Shown: in pieces, positions 44,165 through 51,837 of the stretch | Layout: every line of letters starts with the position of its first letter | Position numbering within the stretch: position 1 is the stretch's first letter | Source of the DNA: Rhodomicrobium sp. Az07 | GTDB lineage: Bacteria > Pseudomonadota > Alphaproteobacteria > Rhizobiales > Rhodomicrobiaceae | Direction of reading: 5' to 3' | DNA length: 64,000 bases | Assembly: GCF_018619475.1 (NCBI RefSeq) | Contig: NZ_JAHFZG010000004.1 | Span: forward strand, 181,154-245,153 | Notes under the pieces: generated by a model | What the model was told of the DNA's origin: nothing | What the model saw: only the letters and a program-made list of their open reading frames with translations | Databases searched by the model: none | Position numbers and translations under genes: made by a program

Positions 44165-44743
44165 ATGCCATTCCTCACACGGTTCTTGCTGTTCGCGAGC
44201 ATCGCCCTGATCCTGGGTCTGGGCACGACATGGCGCGCCGTCAGCGGCGGCTTCTTCGCCACGACCGCGCGCCACGGTCCGTGGACGTTCTGGCTCCGCG
44301 AAGGCACGGGCGACGCCGATCCCTATACGGCCGCGCACACGGCGCGAGAAGGCTCGCTACCGCTTACCTCGGCAAGCGCGATGACCTTTACCGCGACGCG
44401 CGACAGCGCCGGATCGCGGCTCATCGGCGACTGCACCTATGAAGTGAAGGGCTATGCCATTCCGGCACTCTGGTGGAATCTCGCGGCTTTCCGCAAGAAC
44501 GGTGAGACGATGCCGAACAAGACCGGCCGCTCCAGCTTTACAAGCGCGAACATCCTCGCCGCTCCGGATGGCGCCTTCGTCGTGCGACTCTCGCCCGATG
44601 TCCAGCCCGGCAACTGGCTTCCCTCGGAGCGAGGCGAGCGGGTGGCGCTGCGCATGACGGTTCTTCGCCCGCTCGCTCCCGACGTACTGCTGAACGCGGG
44701 CAGGCACGTGCTGCCGTCGATCAAGCTGATGGAGTGCTCGTAA
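44165..44743 (+). CDS. DUF1214 domain-containing protein
   Basis: The 192-residue protein has an N-terminal TM (TRFLLFASIALILGLGTTW) and a DUF1214-like domain (RDSAGSRLIGDCTYEVKGYA, ANILAAPDGAFVVRLSPDVQ, NWLPSERGERVALRMTVLRP). A related DUF1254 gene follows 16 nt later. In many alphaproteobacteria these domains occur as a membrane-anchored pair or fused, of unknown function. The neighbour upstream is the PBP1-type gene, so an envelope role is possible. Confidence 0.8.
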   Translation: MPFLTRFLLFASIALILGLGTTWRAVSGGFFATTARHGPWTFWLREGTGDADPYTAAHTAREGSLPLTSASAMTFTATRDSAGSRLIGDCTYEVKGYAIPALWWNLAAFRKNGETMPNKTGRSSFTSANILAAPDGAFVVRLSPDVQPGNWLPSERGERVALRMTVLRPLAPDVLLNAGRHVLPSIKLMECS

Positions 44744-44759
44744 TGGCGGGGTGCCCGTG

Positions 44760-45383
44760 ATGGGAAAGTTGCCCTGGGTGCTCGGCGGAATTGTCGCCGG
44801 AGGCATTATCCACATTCTCGCGGTGTTCGGCATATCGTCGCTCGCCGAAGGAGACGCATGGTCGAGGCTTGCGGACGCGATGCCGCGTAACGCCATCGTT
44901 CTACCGGACGCCAAGTCGGCCCCGGCGCTGCCTTTTTCGTCGCCGGACGTCGTGACGGCCTACTGCCTCTACGATCTCGCCGAACGCAATGTGATCATAC
45001 GCGCCCCGTTGTCCGAACCGGCCTGGACGCTTGCCGTTTCCACCCGCTCCGGCGAAAACTTCTATCTGGTCGCCGGTGCCGATTCGAAACGATCCGAGGT
45101 GCGTCTTTTGCTGATCCGCCGGGATCGCCTTTCGGATGAAGCCAGCACGGAAACGACCGTGGAGGGCGACGATCAGAACATCGTGGTCGCGCCGGCCGAG
45201 GCGGGCATCGTGGCGATCCGCGCGCCGATTCGCGGGGAGAGCTTCCGCAACCAGACCATCCGCGAACTGCAAAAGGCTCGCTGCGAGTTGCAGCCCGATG
45301 AGCCTCTGGTCGCGGCGGTAGCGGCGCCGCCCGAGGAACCGCCCGCGCCGCAGCCTCGTCCCCGGCGGCGGCGCAACCGCTGA
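44760..45383 (+). CDS. DUF1254 domain-containing membrane protein
   Basis: The protein of about 207 residues has an N-terminal TM (LGGIVAGGIIHILAVFGIS), a domain with VVTAYCLYDLAERNVIIRA and WTLAVSTRSGENFYLVAGAD, and a low-complexity tail of Pro and Arg. This matches the short DUF1254 form partnered with DUF1214. I chose the ATG at 44760 because GGCGGGG lies about 9 nt upstream; a GTG at 44751 is in frame. It is co-transcribed with the DUF1214 gene (16 nt gap). Confidence 0.78.
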   Translation: MGKLPWVLGGIVAGGIIHILAVFGISSLAEGDAWSRLADAMPRNAIVLPDAKSAPALPFSSPDVVTAYCLYDLAERNVIIRAPLSEPAWTLAVSTRSGENFYLVAGADSKRSEVRLLLIRRDRLSDEASTETTVEGDDQNIVVAPAEAGIVAIRAPIRGESFRNQTIRELQKARCELQPDEPLVAAVAAPPEEPPAPQPRPRRRRNR

Positions 45384-45554
45384 ATTTCTTCCGGGTGCGG
45401 ACTTGAGCAGCTGGCTCGCGTCACAAAAGTTATGCACCGGTTTCGGCGAAGCGCACGAAATGACCGCGAACCGGCCTTTCCCAAACGAAAATCGAACAGA
45501 CGGGCCCCGCAAAGTTTTGTAGGGTATCCAAAAACGAATCCTTGGGGAGAGCCC

Positions 45555-46295
45555 ATGCTTATCGCGCTTCTGGCTGACATCCACGCGAACCGGCAGGCGT
45601 TCACCGCGTGTCTCGATGATGCAAAGGCGCGCGGTGCTGAACGCCACGTGCTTCTTGGCGATTTCGTGGGCTACGGTGCCGACCCCGTCTGGTGCATCGA
45701 CAAGGCGACGGAGCTTGTGGCGGGCGGCGCGATCGCCGTCATGGGCAATCACGACGCGGCCGTGAGCGATCCCGCGATCCGCATGAACGAGGAGGCGCAG
45801 GAAGCCATCGAATGGACGCGCGGGAAGCTCGGGCAGGCCGAGCGGCGCTGGCTTGCCGAACTGCCGATGGAGCATTCCGACGAGGGCCGCCTCTACGTTC
45901 ACGCCGACGCGAGCCAGCCCGATAACTGGATTTACGTGCTGACCGTGGAAGAAGCCGCGCGCAGCCTCCGCGCTACGCAAGCGCCGGTCACGTTTTGCGG
46001 CCACACGCACAAACCCGCGATCTTTTCCACCACAGCGGCCGCGAAGATGACCGCGTTCAGCCCGGTGACGGAAATCGCCGTGCCGCTGCACGGACTTCGC
46101 CGCTGGCTCTGCGTGCTTGGCAGCGTCGGCCAGCCGCGCGACGGCAATCCGCGCGCCTGTTATGGCCTCTTCGACACCGAAAAGAAGGAAATCATCTACA
46201 TCCGCGTGCTTTACGACATCGAGGCAGCCGCCGCCGCGATCCGCGCCGCACGCCTGCCCGATTTCTTCGCCGAACGCCTCTTCATCGGCCGGTGA
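45555..46295 (+). CDS. Calcineurin-type metallophosphoesterase
   Basis: The 246-residue protein has the five metallophosphoesterase motifs: LLADIHANRQAF (D-x-H), VLLGDFVGYG (GD), IAVMGNHDAAVSD (GNHD), and FCGHTHKPAIF (GHxH) among them. It resembles the MJ0936/YfcE branch, which hydrolyses phosphodiesters, and some relatives remove phosphate from proteins. It stops 6 nt before a Ser/Thr kinase gene, so the kinase or its substrates may be its target. The start has GGGGAGAG about 6 nt upstream. Confidence 0.85.
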   Translation: MLIALLADIHANRQAFTACLDDAKARGAERHVLLGDFVGYGADPVWCIDKATELVAGGAIAVMGNHDAAVSDPAIRMNEEAQEAIEWTRGKLGQAERRWLAELPMEHSDEGRLYVHADASQPDNWIYVLTVEEAARSLRATQAPVTFCGHTHKPAIFSTTAAAKMTAFSPVTEIAVPLHGLRRWLCVLGSVGQPRDGNPRACYGLFDTEKKEIIYIRVLYDIEAAAAAIRAARLPDFFAERLFIGR

Positions 46296-46301
46296 CCCAC
46301 C

Positions 46302-47768
46302 ATGGCTAAACCGACGCTCCAACGCGGGGACGTGCTTGACGGCTTCGTGCTTGAGGATCTCATCCACAAAGGCGGCATGGCGCGATTGTGGAGCGTGACG
46401 AAGCCCGGCATCGACGTGCCGATGCTCATGAAGGTGCCCGTCCTCGGGGAAGGGCAGGATCCGGCCGCGATCGTCAGCTTCGAGATGGAGCAGATGATCA
46501 TGCCGCGGCTTTCCGGCCCGCACGTGCCCCGCTTCATCGCGGCGGGGGATTTCGCGCTGCATCCGTTCATCGTGATGGAGCGGCTGCCGGGACGCTCGCT
46601 GTTGCCGCGCCTCTCAGATCTGCCGATGCCTTATGAGGAAGTCGCGGACATCGGCTGGAAGATCGCCACCGCGCTCGACGATCTGCACCGACAGCACGTC
46701 ATCCACCTCGACATCAAGCCGAGCAATATCCTCTTTCGCGAGTCAGGCGAGGCGGTGCTGCTCGATTTCGGATTGTCGCATCACCAGCAGTTGCCGGACC
46801 TGATGCAGGAGGAATTCCGCCTCCCCTACGGCACCGCGCCCTATATGGCGCCGGAGCAACTTCTTGGCGTGCGTACCGACCCGCGCAGCGACCAGTTCGC
46901 GCTCGGTGTGCTCCTTTATTTCTTCTCCACGGGCGAGCGCCCCTTCGGAGAGAGTGAGCGGCTCAACACCATGAAAAAGCGGCTCTGGCAAGACCCGAAG
47001 CCGCCGCGAAGCCTACGCAAGGATTATCCGCTGTGGCTTCAGGAAATCGTGCTGCGCTGCCTCGAAGTCGAGCCCGCGTGGCGCTATCCGACCGCCGCGC
47101 AACTCGCTTTCGACCTTTCGAATTACGATCAGATCCGGCTCACCGCGCGCTCGGAGCGGACATCGACGGACTCGTTCTGGACGCGCGTCAAGCGCCGCTT
47201 CAACCCGCCCGAACGCAAGGCTGCCGCGCCGCAATCGGTTTACAGGCGGCTGGCGGCCGCCCCCATCGTCGCGGTGGCGGTCGACCTTTCGGAAGCATCG
47301 AAGGAAACGAATGATTCCTTGCGCGAGGCGGCCGGCCGGGCGCTCGCGCAGCTTCCGTCCGCGCGGCTGGCCTGCCTCAACGTGCTGAAGATGAGCTACA
47401 TCGCCACGCGCGATACCACGCTCGACGACGAGGGGCACAACAAGCATGTGAACCGGCTCGTGCAGCTTCAGGATTGGGCGCAGCCGCTGAAGCTGAAGGA
47501 AGGTCAGATCACCTTCCACGTTCTGGAGGCTACGGACCCGGCGTCCGCCATTCTCGATTATGCCGAACAGAACAAGGTAGACCAGATTCTCCTCGGCGCG
47601 CGGGCCAATTCACTCCGGCGCTCGCTGCTCGGGAGCGTCTCGGCGAAGGTGGCGGGCGAGGCGGGATGCACCGTAACCGTCGTTCGCGTTCGCCGCGAGG
47701 ACGCCCCTGCAAAACCGGAGCACACCGCGTCGGGCGGGGAGGTCGGCGAGAGCGTGGCCGCGCCTTAA
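46302..47768 (+). CDS. Serine/threonine protein kinase fused to a universal stress domain
   Basis: The 488-residue cytoplasmic protein has a Hanks-type kinase at about residues 8-285 with Gly-rich loop HKGGMARLW, Lys in PMLMKVPVL, catalytic loop VIHLDIKPSNILF, DFG in VLLDFGLSHH and APE in APYMAPEQLLG. A linker leads to a UspA domain at about 325-470 (PIVAVAVDLSEASKE, ending with ILLGARANSLRRSLLGSVS, the ATP-binding signature). No TM is present. The kinase may be tuned by ATP or stress through the Usp domain. The upstream phosphoesterase is only 6 nt away, a probable opposing pair. Confidence 0.9.
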   Translation: MAKPTLQRGDVLDGFVLEDLIHKGGMARLWSVTKPGIDVPMLMKVPVLGEGQDPAAIVSFEMEQMIMPRLSGPHVPRFIAAGDFALHPFIVMERLPGRSLLPRLSDLPMPYEEVADIGWKIATALDDLHRQHVIHLDIKPSNILFRESGEAVLLDFGLSHHQQLPDLMQEEFRLPYGTAPYMAPEQLLGVRTDPRSDQFALGVLLYFFSTGERPFGESERLNTMKKRLWQDPKPPRSLRKDYPLWLQEIVLRCLEVEPAWRYPTAAQLAFDLSNYDQIRLTARSERTSTDSFWTRVKRRFNPPERKAAAPQSVYRRLAAAPIVAVAVDLSEASKETNDSLREAAGRALAQLPSARLACLNVLKMSYIATRDTTLDDEGHNKHVNRLVQLQDWAQPLKLKEGQITFHVLEATDPASAILDYAEQNKVDQILLGARANSLRRSLLGSVSAKVAGEAGCTVTVVRVRREDAPAKPEHTASGGEVGESVAAP

Positions 47769-47884
47769 GCGACGTTCCGAGCGCCTCCGGCCCCGCATGG
47801 GTGACAGGCACGCTCTTCGGATTGACAAGCGCGCCAACATGGGCGAAGGGGGCCGTGGCTGGCGCTCTGGCGACGGGGGACATA

Positions 47885-48301
47885 ATGAGTCGGGCTGTAA
47901 GACGGTGGACAGCCGCCGTGCTGGCGATAGTCTGGCTCGCGATGGCTGGCGCGGTTCAGGCGGACGACGGCTACACCACCGCCGACATGCTCGCGGACTG
48001 CAACTCTATCCTGCGGTTGGCAAAACCGGGCGCCAATCCGGACGAACTCGAACTCGAAGATACCTTCACGACCGGACATTGCTGGGGCGCGTTCCACACC
48101 GTTCAGCAACTCCTCATCACGCGGCTGGAGACGGACAACGATCCGCTATTGCGCATATGCGTGCCCGAAGGCGTCTCGCTCCTGCAACTCATCCAGATCT
48201 TCGACCGCTACGCGCGCCTCAATCCGGATAGCCAGACGGAACCGTTCACCGCGGTCGCGATGGCTGCGCTGCGATCCGGCTTCCCCTGCGGCACGAAGTA
48301 A
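47885..48301 (+). CDS. Rap1a/Tai-family exported protein
   Basis: The 138-residue protein has a signal peptide (AAVLAIVWLAMAGAVQADD) and the Rap1a/Tai pattern YTTADMLADCNSILRLAK, then FTTGHCWGAFHTVQQLL, then LLRICVPEGVSLLQLIQIF, ending RSGFPCGTK. The four cysteines match the disulfides of the family. Rap1a and Tai proteins bind amidase effectors of type VI secretion, but this lone gene has no T6SS neighbours. The start at 47885 was chosen by the signal peptide. Confidence 0.8.
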   Translation: MSRAVRRWTAAVLAIVWLAMAGAVQADDGYTTADMLADCNSILRLAKPGANPDELELEDTFTTGHCWGAFHTVQQLLITRLETDNDPLLRICVPEGVSLLQLIQIFDRYARLNPDSQTEPFTAVAMAALRSGFPCGTK

Positions 48302-48344
48302 AGTCATCGACGCGGCACTCCCAACCCGTGCGCCCGTGTCTCAG

Positions 48345-49187
48345 CTACGACGGCTTTTCAAAGGTGAAGACGCAATAGCGCATCGCGCCGGTCCGGTACG
48401 CAGCGAGGATGAGGAACAACGTCGCCGCGAATGCCTTGTTTTGCGTGCCGCCGCCGAGCAGGAACGCGCGATATCGGCGGTCGCTCGCAAGCTTGGCAAG
48501 GCTGCGGCGGATGCAGATCGCCCATGTCCGGCTCACCTGCCCGCTGATGTCGTCCACGCGCGCCACGCGAAAGCCCGCGCCTTCGGCCAGCGCGAGATAA
48601 TCCTCCTGCGTGCCCATGCCGGGAAGCCGACCGTAGCGGCATATGCGTTCGAGGAGCATGCTGTCGACGCGTCCGAGCGTGCCGCTCTTCGCCAGCCACG
48701 CGCAGACCGCGAGGCGCCCGTCCGGACGCAGCACGCGATGCGCCTCCGCGAAAAAGCGCGCCTTGTCGGCGATATGCTCAGAGCTTTCGATGGCGTAGGC
48801 GCGGTCGAAGCTCGCATCCGCGAAGCCGTTTTCGAGCCAGTCGCACAGCGCAATGGTAACGCCGGGCGTGCTTCGCGCAGCCGCTATCTGAAACTGGTTT
48901 TCGGAAATCGTCACGCCGTCGAGCGCCACGCCGTAGCGCGAAGCGAACAGGCGTGCCGTCTCGCCATAGCCGCAACCGATGTCGCAGACGCGCATGCCGC
49001 GCTCAAGGCCCAGGCGTTCAGCCACAAGCGCCGAGAGCGCCTCGGCGGCTTCCGCGCTTGTTTCGCGGCCGGTGCGCCAATATCCGTGATGGACGTGATC
49101 GCCCCAGATCTCGCGGTAAAAGCCGTCGAGTTCGTTGTAATGCAGCGCCACAGCGGCGCTCGGCTGATCGGCATTCGGAAATATCAT
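48345..49187 (-). CDS. SAM-dependent methyltransferase, class I
   Basis: The 280-residue enzyme has motif I MRVCDIGCGYGETARLFASR, motif II region GVALDGVTISENQFQIA, and acidic loop AYAIESSEHIADKARFFAEA. The overall pattern resembles gamma-tocopherol and glycine-sarcosine methyltransferases (EIWGDHVHHGYW start). The methyl acceptor is unknown. The start at 49187 follows GAGGTC. It is convergent with the Rap1a-type gene. Confidence 0.82.
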   Translation of the reverse strand: MIFPNADQPSAAVALHYNELDGFYREIWGDHVHHGYWRTGRETSAEAAEALSALVAERLGLERGMRVCDIGCGYGETARLFASRYGVALDGVTISENQFQIAAARSTPGVTIALCDWLENGFADASFDRAYAIESSEHIADKARFFAEAHRVLRPDGRLAVCAWLAKSGTLGRVDSMLLERICRYGRLPGMGTQEDYLALAEGAGFRVARVDDISGQVSRTWAICIRRSLAKLASDRRYRAFLLGGGTQNKAFAATLFLILAAYRTGAMRYCVFTFEKPS

Positions 49188-49283
49188 GAAGACCTCGCGG
49201 CAGCAGTATGAATGTTCTGCCAACGCTCGGGTGCGCGCCGCGTTTCATAGCGCGCGATCAAAAGATCGCGCGCTGATCGTTCG

Positions 49284-49577
49284 CTATTTCGCGGCCTTCT
49301 TCGCGTCTGCCGCGGGAGCGGCTGCCGGAGTTTCTTCCTCCGCCGGTTCCTGATACCCGGCCATCGGGGTCGCATTACAGCCCACGTTGGCGTCGGCCCA
49401 GCAGCCGCGCGACGCGAGAAGCCCGAAGCCTGCCGCCGCAGCGTGGCCACCACCGGACGCACCCGACGTGGCGTTGCGGTTGACGGCGCCGCCGTAGAAG
49501 CTGCCGGATGCCTGAGCGTTCGCTTCCGCGACGCATGCCGCGGTCATAAGTGCGCTTATGAGCAGTATTCTTTTCAT
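49284..49577 (-). CDS. Small exported protein with Ala/Gly-rich sequence, unknown
   Basis: The 97-residue protein has a signal peptide (MKRILLISALMTAACVAEANAQ), a Gly/Ser/Ala-rich middle, two Cys (GCWADANVGC) and an Ala/Lys-rich tail. I do not recognise it; composition is low-complexity. ATG at 49577 follows GGGAGGTGGGG. It lies upstream of the methyltransferase gene on the same strand, 97 nt away. Confidence 0.6.
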   Translation of the reverse strand: MKRILLISALMTAACVAEANAQASGSFYGGAVNRNATSGASGGGHAAAAGFGLLASRGCWADANVGCNATPMAGYQEPAEEETPAAAPAADAKKAAK

Positions 49578-49706
49578 GCCCCACCTCCCTGTAATCGGAA
49601 TATTTTAAGGTGAGCGGAGGCTGGTTGCTATCGAATCGTATCAAATCCAGCCGCTTTGTGCAATTTTAGTGCGCGCCTGTGATGTTTTTAGCACCAAAAC
49701 CCGCTC

Positions 49707-51287
49707 CTACCTTTGTGGAGCCGCCTCATACATGCGCCGCACGTCGCGTGTAAGCGCATCGCGCGACGGAGGCCTGAAATACATCATATGGCCGCCGCGA
49801 TAGACATGCAGCTCCACCGGCGCCGCGCCATCGATCGGCCGGAGCTGCCCGATCAGATATTTCGACAGCGCATAAGGCGTAACGAGATCCGTGTAACCGT
49901 GCGCGATGAAGACCTTGAGCGCGGGGTTTTGCGTGCGCGCGCGTTCGATAAGTTCGGGCCCGCTCGTTTCATGCGCCCGCTTCTTGTCGCCCGCCCAGCG
50001 GCGGTTGGCGGTGCCGTTCAGGAGGCGATAATCGAGGTCGGTGCGAAAACCGAGATCGCGCGCGATGTACGTCGCCGCCGCCGGAGCCAGCACGCTCGAT
50101 GCGCCGTCGAGGATCACGTCAAAGCCGTCGTATCTCGCGGGCATCGGAAGCGGCGCGCTGACGGCGGCATCGTAGCGGCTCAACCTGCGATTCGTCGCGC
50201 GCTCATACTCGTCGAAGAAGACGTGGTCCGGCGCGCGTCCCTGATTGCGGGCGACAATTTCCGGCGATAGCCCCGTCAGCTTCGCGACTCTCGCCGCGAC
50301 GGCCTCGTTTGGCGCTCGCCCGCGCGCGACATGCACGAGATAGTCGGTTTCGGCGAACGCTTCGGTCTCGCGCGCTATGTCTTCGACCGGCGCCTTGGCT
50401 CCGTCCTTCAACTCGGCGGCCGCAACCGCGAGCGAGGGAAGGTCGAAGGTCAGCGGGAGGACATTGAACCGATTGCCGCGCAAAAGCGGAAAATCGAGCG
50501 CGGGCGATATCAACACCGCGCCCCGAACGTCGAGACCGTCATCGAGCAGCTTTTCGGCGAGAATCGCCGCGCGGAGGCCGCCATAGCTCTCGCCCGCGAG
50601 ATAGACCGGGCCAAGGCTTCGCTCGCTGTGCCCGAGCCACAGCCTGATGAAGGCCGCGACGGAATTCGCGTCTTTCTCGTCGCCCCAGAACGCGGCCTCC
50701 TTGTCATCGCCGCCGCCGGTGGCGCGGCTGTAACCCGTGCCGATGGGATCGATGAAGACGAGGTCGGTGAAGGCGAGCCACGTGGCGGGGTTGTCCACGA
50801 AACGGACCGGCCTGAGCGGCGCGGCTCCATTCTCCGCGAAGGGAATGACACGGGGCCCAAGCGCCGCAATATGCAGGAAGGCCGACGCCGCGCCGGGGCC
50901 GCCGTTGAACACGAAAGTTATCGGGCGCGCGGGTGCGTCCCCCGCCTGATAGGCGACATAGAACATCTTCGCCGCCACCTCGCCCTTCGGGCCGAAGAGA
51001 GGCAGCGTGCCCGCCGTGGCCTTGTAGGCGAAGGGTTTGCCGTCGAGCGTGACCGTGTGCCGCGTAACGCTGTCGGTCGGCAGGTGCTGCGCGAAGCCGC
51101 CGCCGGCTTGTGGCGAGGCGGACGGGCCTTCGCGCTTGGTATCGGGCTTCTCCGCTGCCTCGTCGTGAGGGGGATGGCCTGCGGGAATGTCCTGCGCCGC
51201 CGCCGCTTGACAAAGAAAGCCGGCCAAAGCCAAAGCGCCGACGAGGGCTTTGAGAGTTCCTGTTACGTTTCTGTTGTCAGCCGCCAC
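49707..51287 (-). CDS. Exported S10-family serine carboxypeptidase-like peptidase
   Basis: The 526-residue protein has a signal peptide (TLKALVGALALAGFLCQAAAAQD), the S10 oxyanion region PITFVFNGGPGAASAFLHIA, the nucleophile in VYLAGESYGGLRAAIL, the catalytic Asp region IAHGYTDLVTPYALSK and the His in VYRGGHMMYFRPPS. Bacterial S10 enzymes remove C-terminal residues from peptides, probably in the periplasm here. Length and motif order match other alphaproteobacterial members. Confidence 0.9.
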   Translation of the reverse strand: MAADNRNVTGTLKALVGALALAGFLCQAAAAQDIPAGHPPHDEAAEKPDTKREGPSASPQAGGGFAQHLPTDSVTRHTVTLDGKPFAYKATAGTLPLFGPKGEVAAKMFYVAYQAGDAPARPITFVFNGGPGAASAFLHIAALGPRVIPFAENGAAPLRPVRFVDNPATWLAFTDLVFIDPIGTGYSRATGGGDDKEAAFWGDEKDANSVAAFIRLWLGHSERSLGPVYLAGESYGGLRAAILAEKLLDDGLDVRGAVLISPALDFPLLRGNRFNVLPLTFDLPSLAVAAAELKDGAKAPVEDIARETEAFAETDYLVHVARGRAPNEAVAARVAKLTGLSPEIVARNQGRAPDHVFFDEYERATNRRLSRYDAAVSAPLPMPARYDGFDVILDGASSVLAPAAATYIARDLGFRTDLDYRLLNGTANRRWAGDKKRAHETSGPELIERARTQNPALKVFIAHGYTDLVTPYALSKYLIGQLRPIDGAAPVELHVYRGGHMMYFRPPSRDALTRDVRRMYEAAPQR

Positions 51288-51399
51288 CCGAAAACCCTCT
51301 TGCTGTCACGCCGCTTCCTAAGATGGCGCTTGGCCAAGGCATTTCAATTCGAGGGAGAAATCATGCAAAAAGGCGTGGCGGGAGATCTGATCTGGCCCG

Positions 51400-51837
51400 T
51401 CAAGCCCGAGGCATGGTTCCGCCGGCGCCGTCGTTGGAAGGCGGCCCGCTCGGCGCCGCCGGTCTGATCGCCGGACGAAGGTTCACCACCGCGGCCGCAA
51501 TGGCCAGCATCAGGATCGCCCCTGATTCGTAAACGATCATGATCGGCTCTTGCTCCTTCTGAAGGATCGCGACCCGTGCGATGGCTGTAATCGCGATAAA
51601 AATCGGCAGAGTTATCGGGATCTGCTGCGAAGTGATGTAGGCGGCGACCATGCCCAGCACCTCGACATACAGGAACATGAGGAGCAGGTCTTGCAGACCC
51701 ACATCGCGCTTCAAGCCGATGAGATACATCTCCTTGATCGCGCCGATCACGGTGAGGATCGCAATCACCACGAGAAAGAAGCTTTCAACCTGCTGGATGA
51801 GCTTGCCGATTTTCACATTATCCCCCTCCAGTCTCAT
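51400..51837 (-). CDS. PsiE-family phosphate-starvation membrane protein
   Basis: The 145-residue protein has the PsiE pattern: helices FFLVVIAILTVIGAIKEMYL, LLLMFLYVEVLGMVAAYIT and ITLPIFIAITAIARVAILQ, then an extra C-terminal helix. PsiE function is unknown; in E. coli it responds to phosphate starvation. The ATG overlaps the upstream mscS stop (ATGA), so it is coupled to that channel. Confidence 0.85.
   Translation of the reverse strand: MRLEGDNVKIGKLIQQVESFFLVVIAILTVIGAIKEMYLIGLKRDVGLQDLLLMFLYVEVLGMVAAYITSQQIPITLPIFIAITAIARVAILQKEQEPIMIVYESGAILMLAIAAAVVNLRPAIRPAAPSGPPSNDGAGGTMPRA

Noticed and set aside
42742..44307. A 521-codon minus-strand frame
   Set aside because: Antisense to the PBP1-type gene with SxxK, SxN and KTG motifs.
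44901..46562. A 553-codon minus-strand frame
   Set aside because: Antisense to DUF1254, phosphoesterase and kinase genes, all with motifs; its own translation has none.
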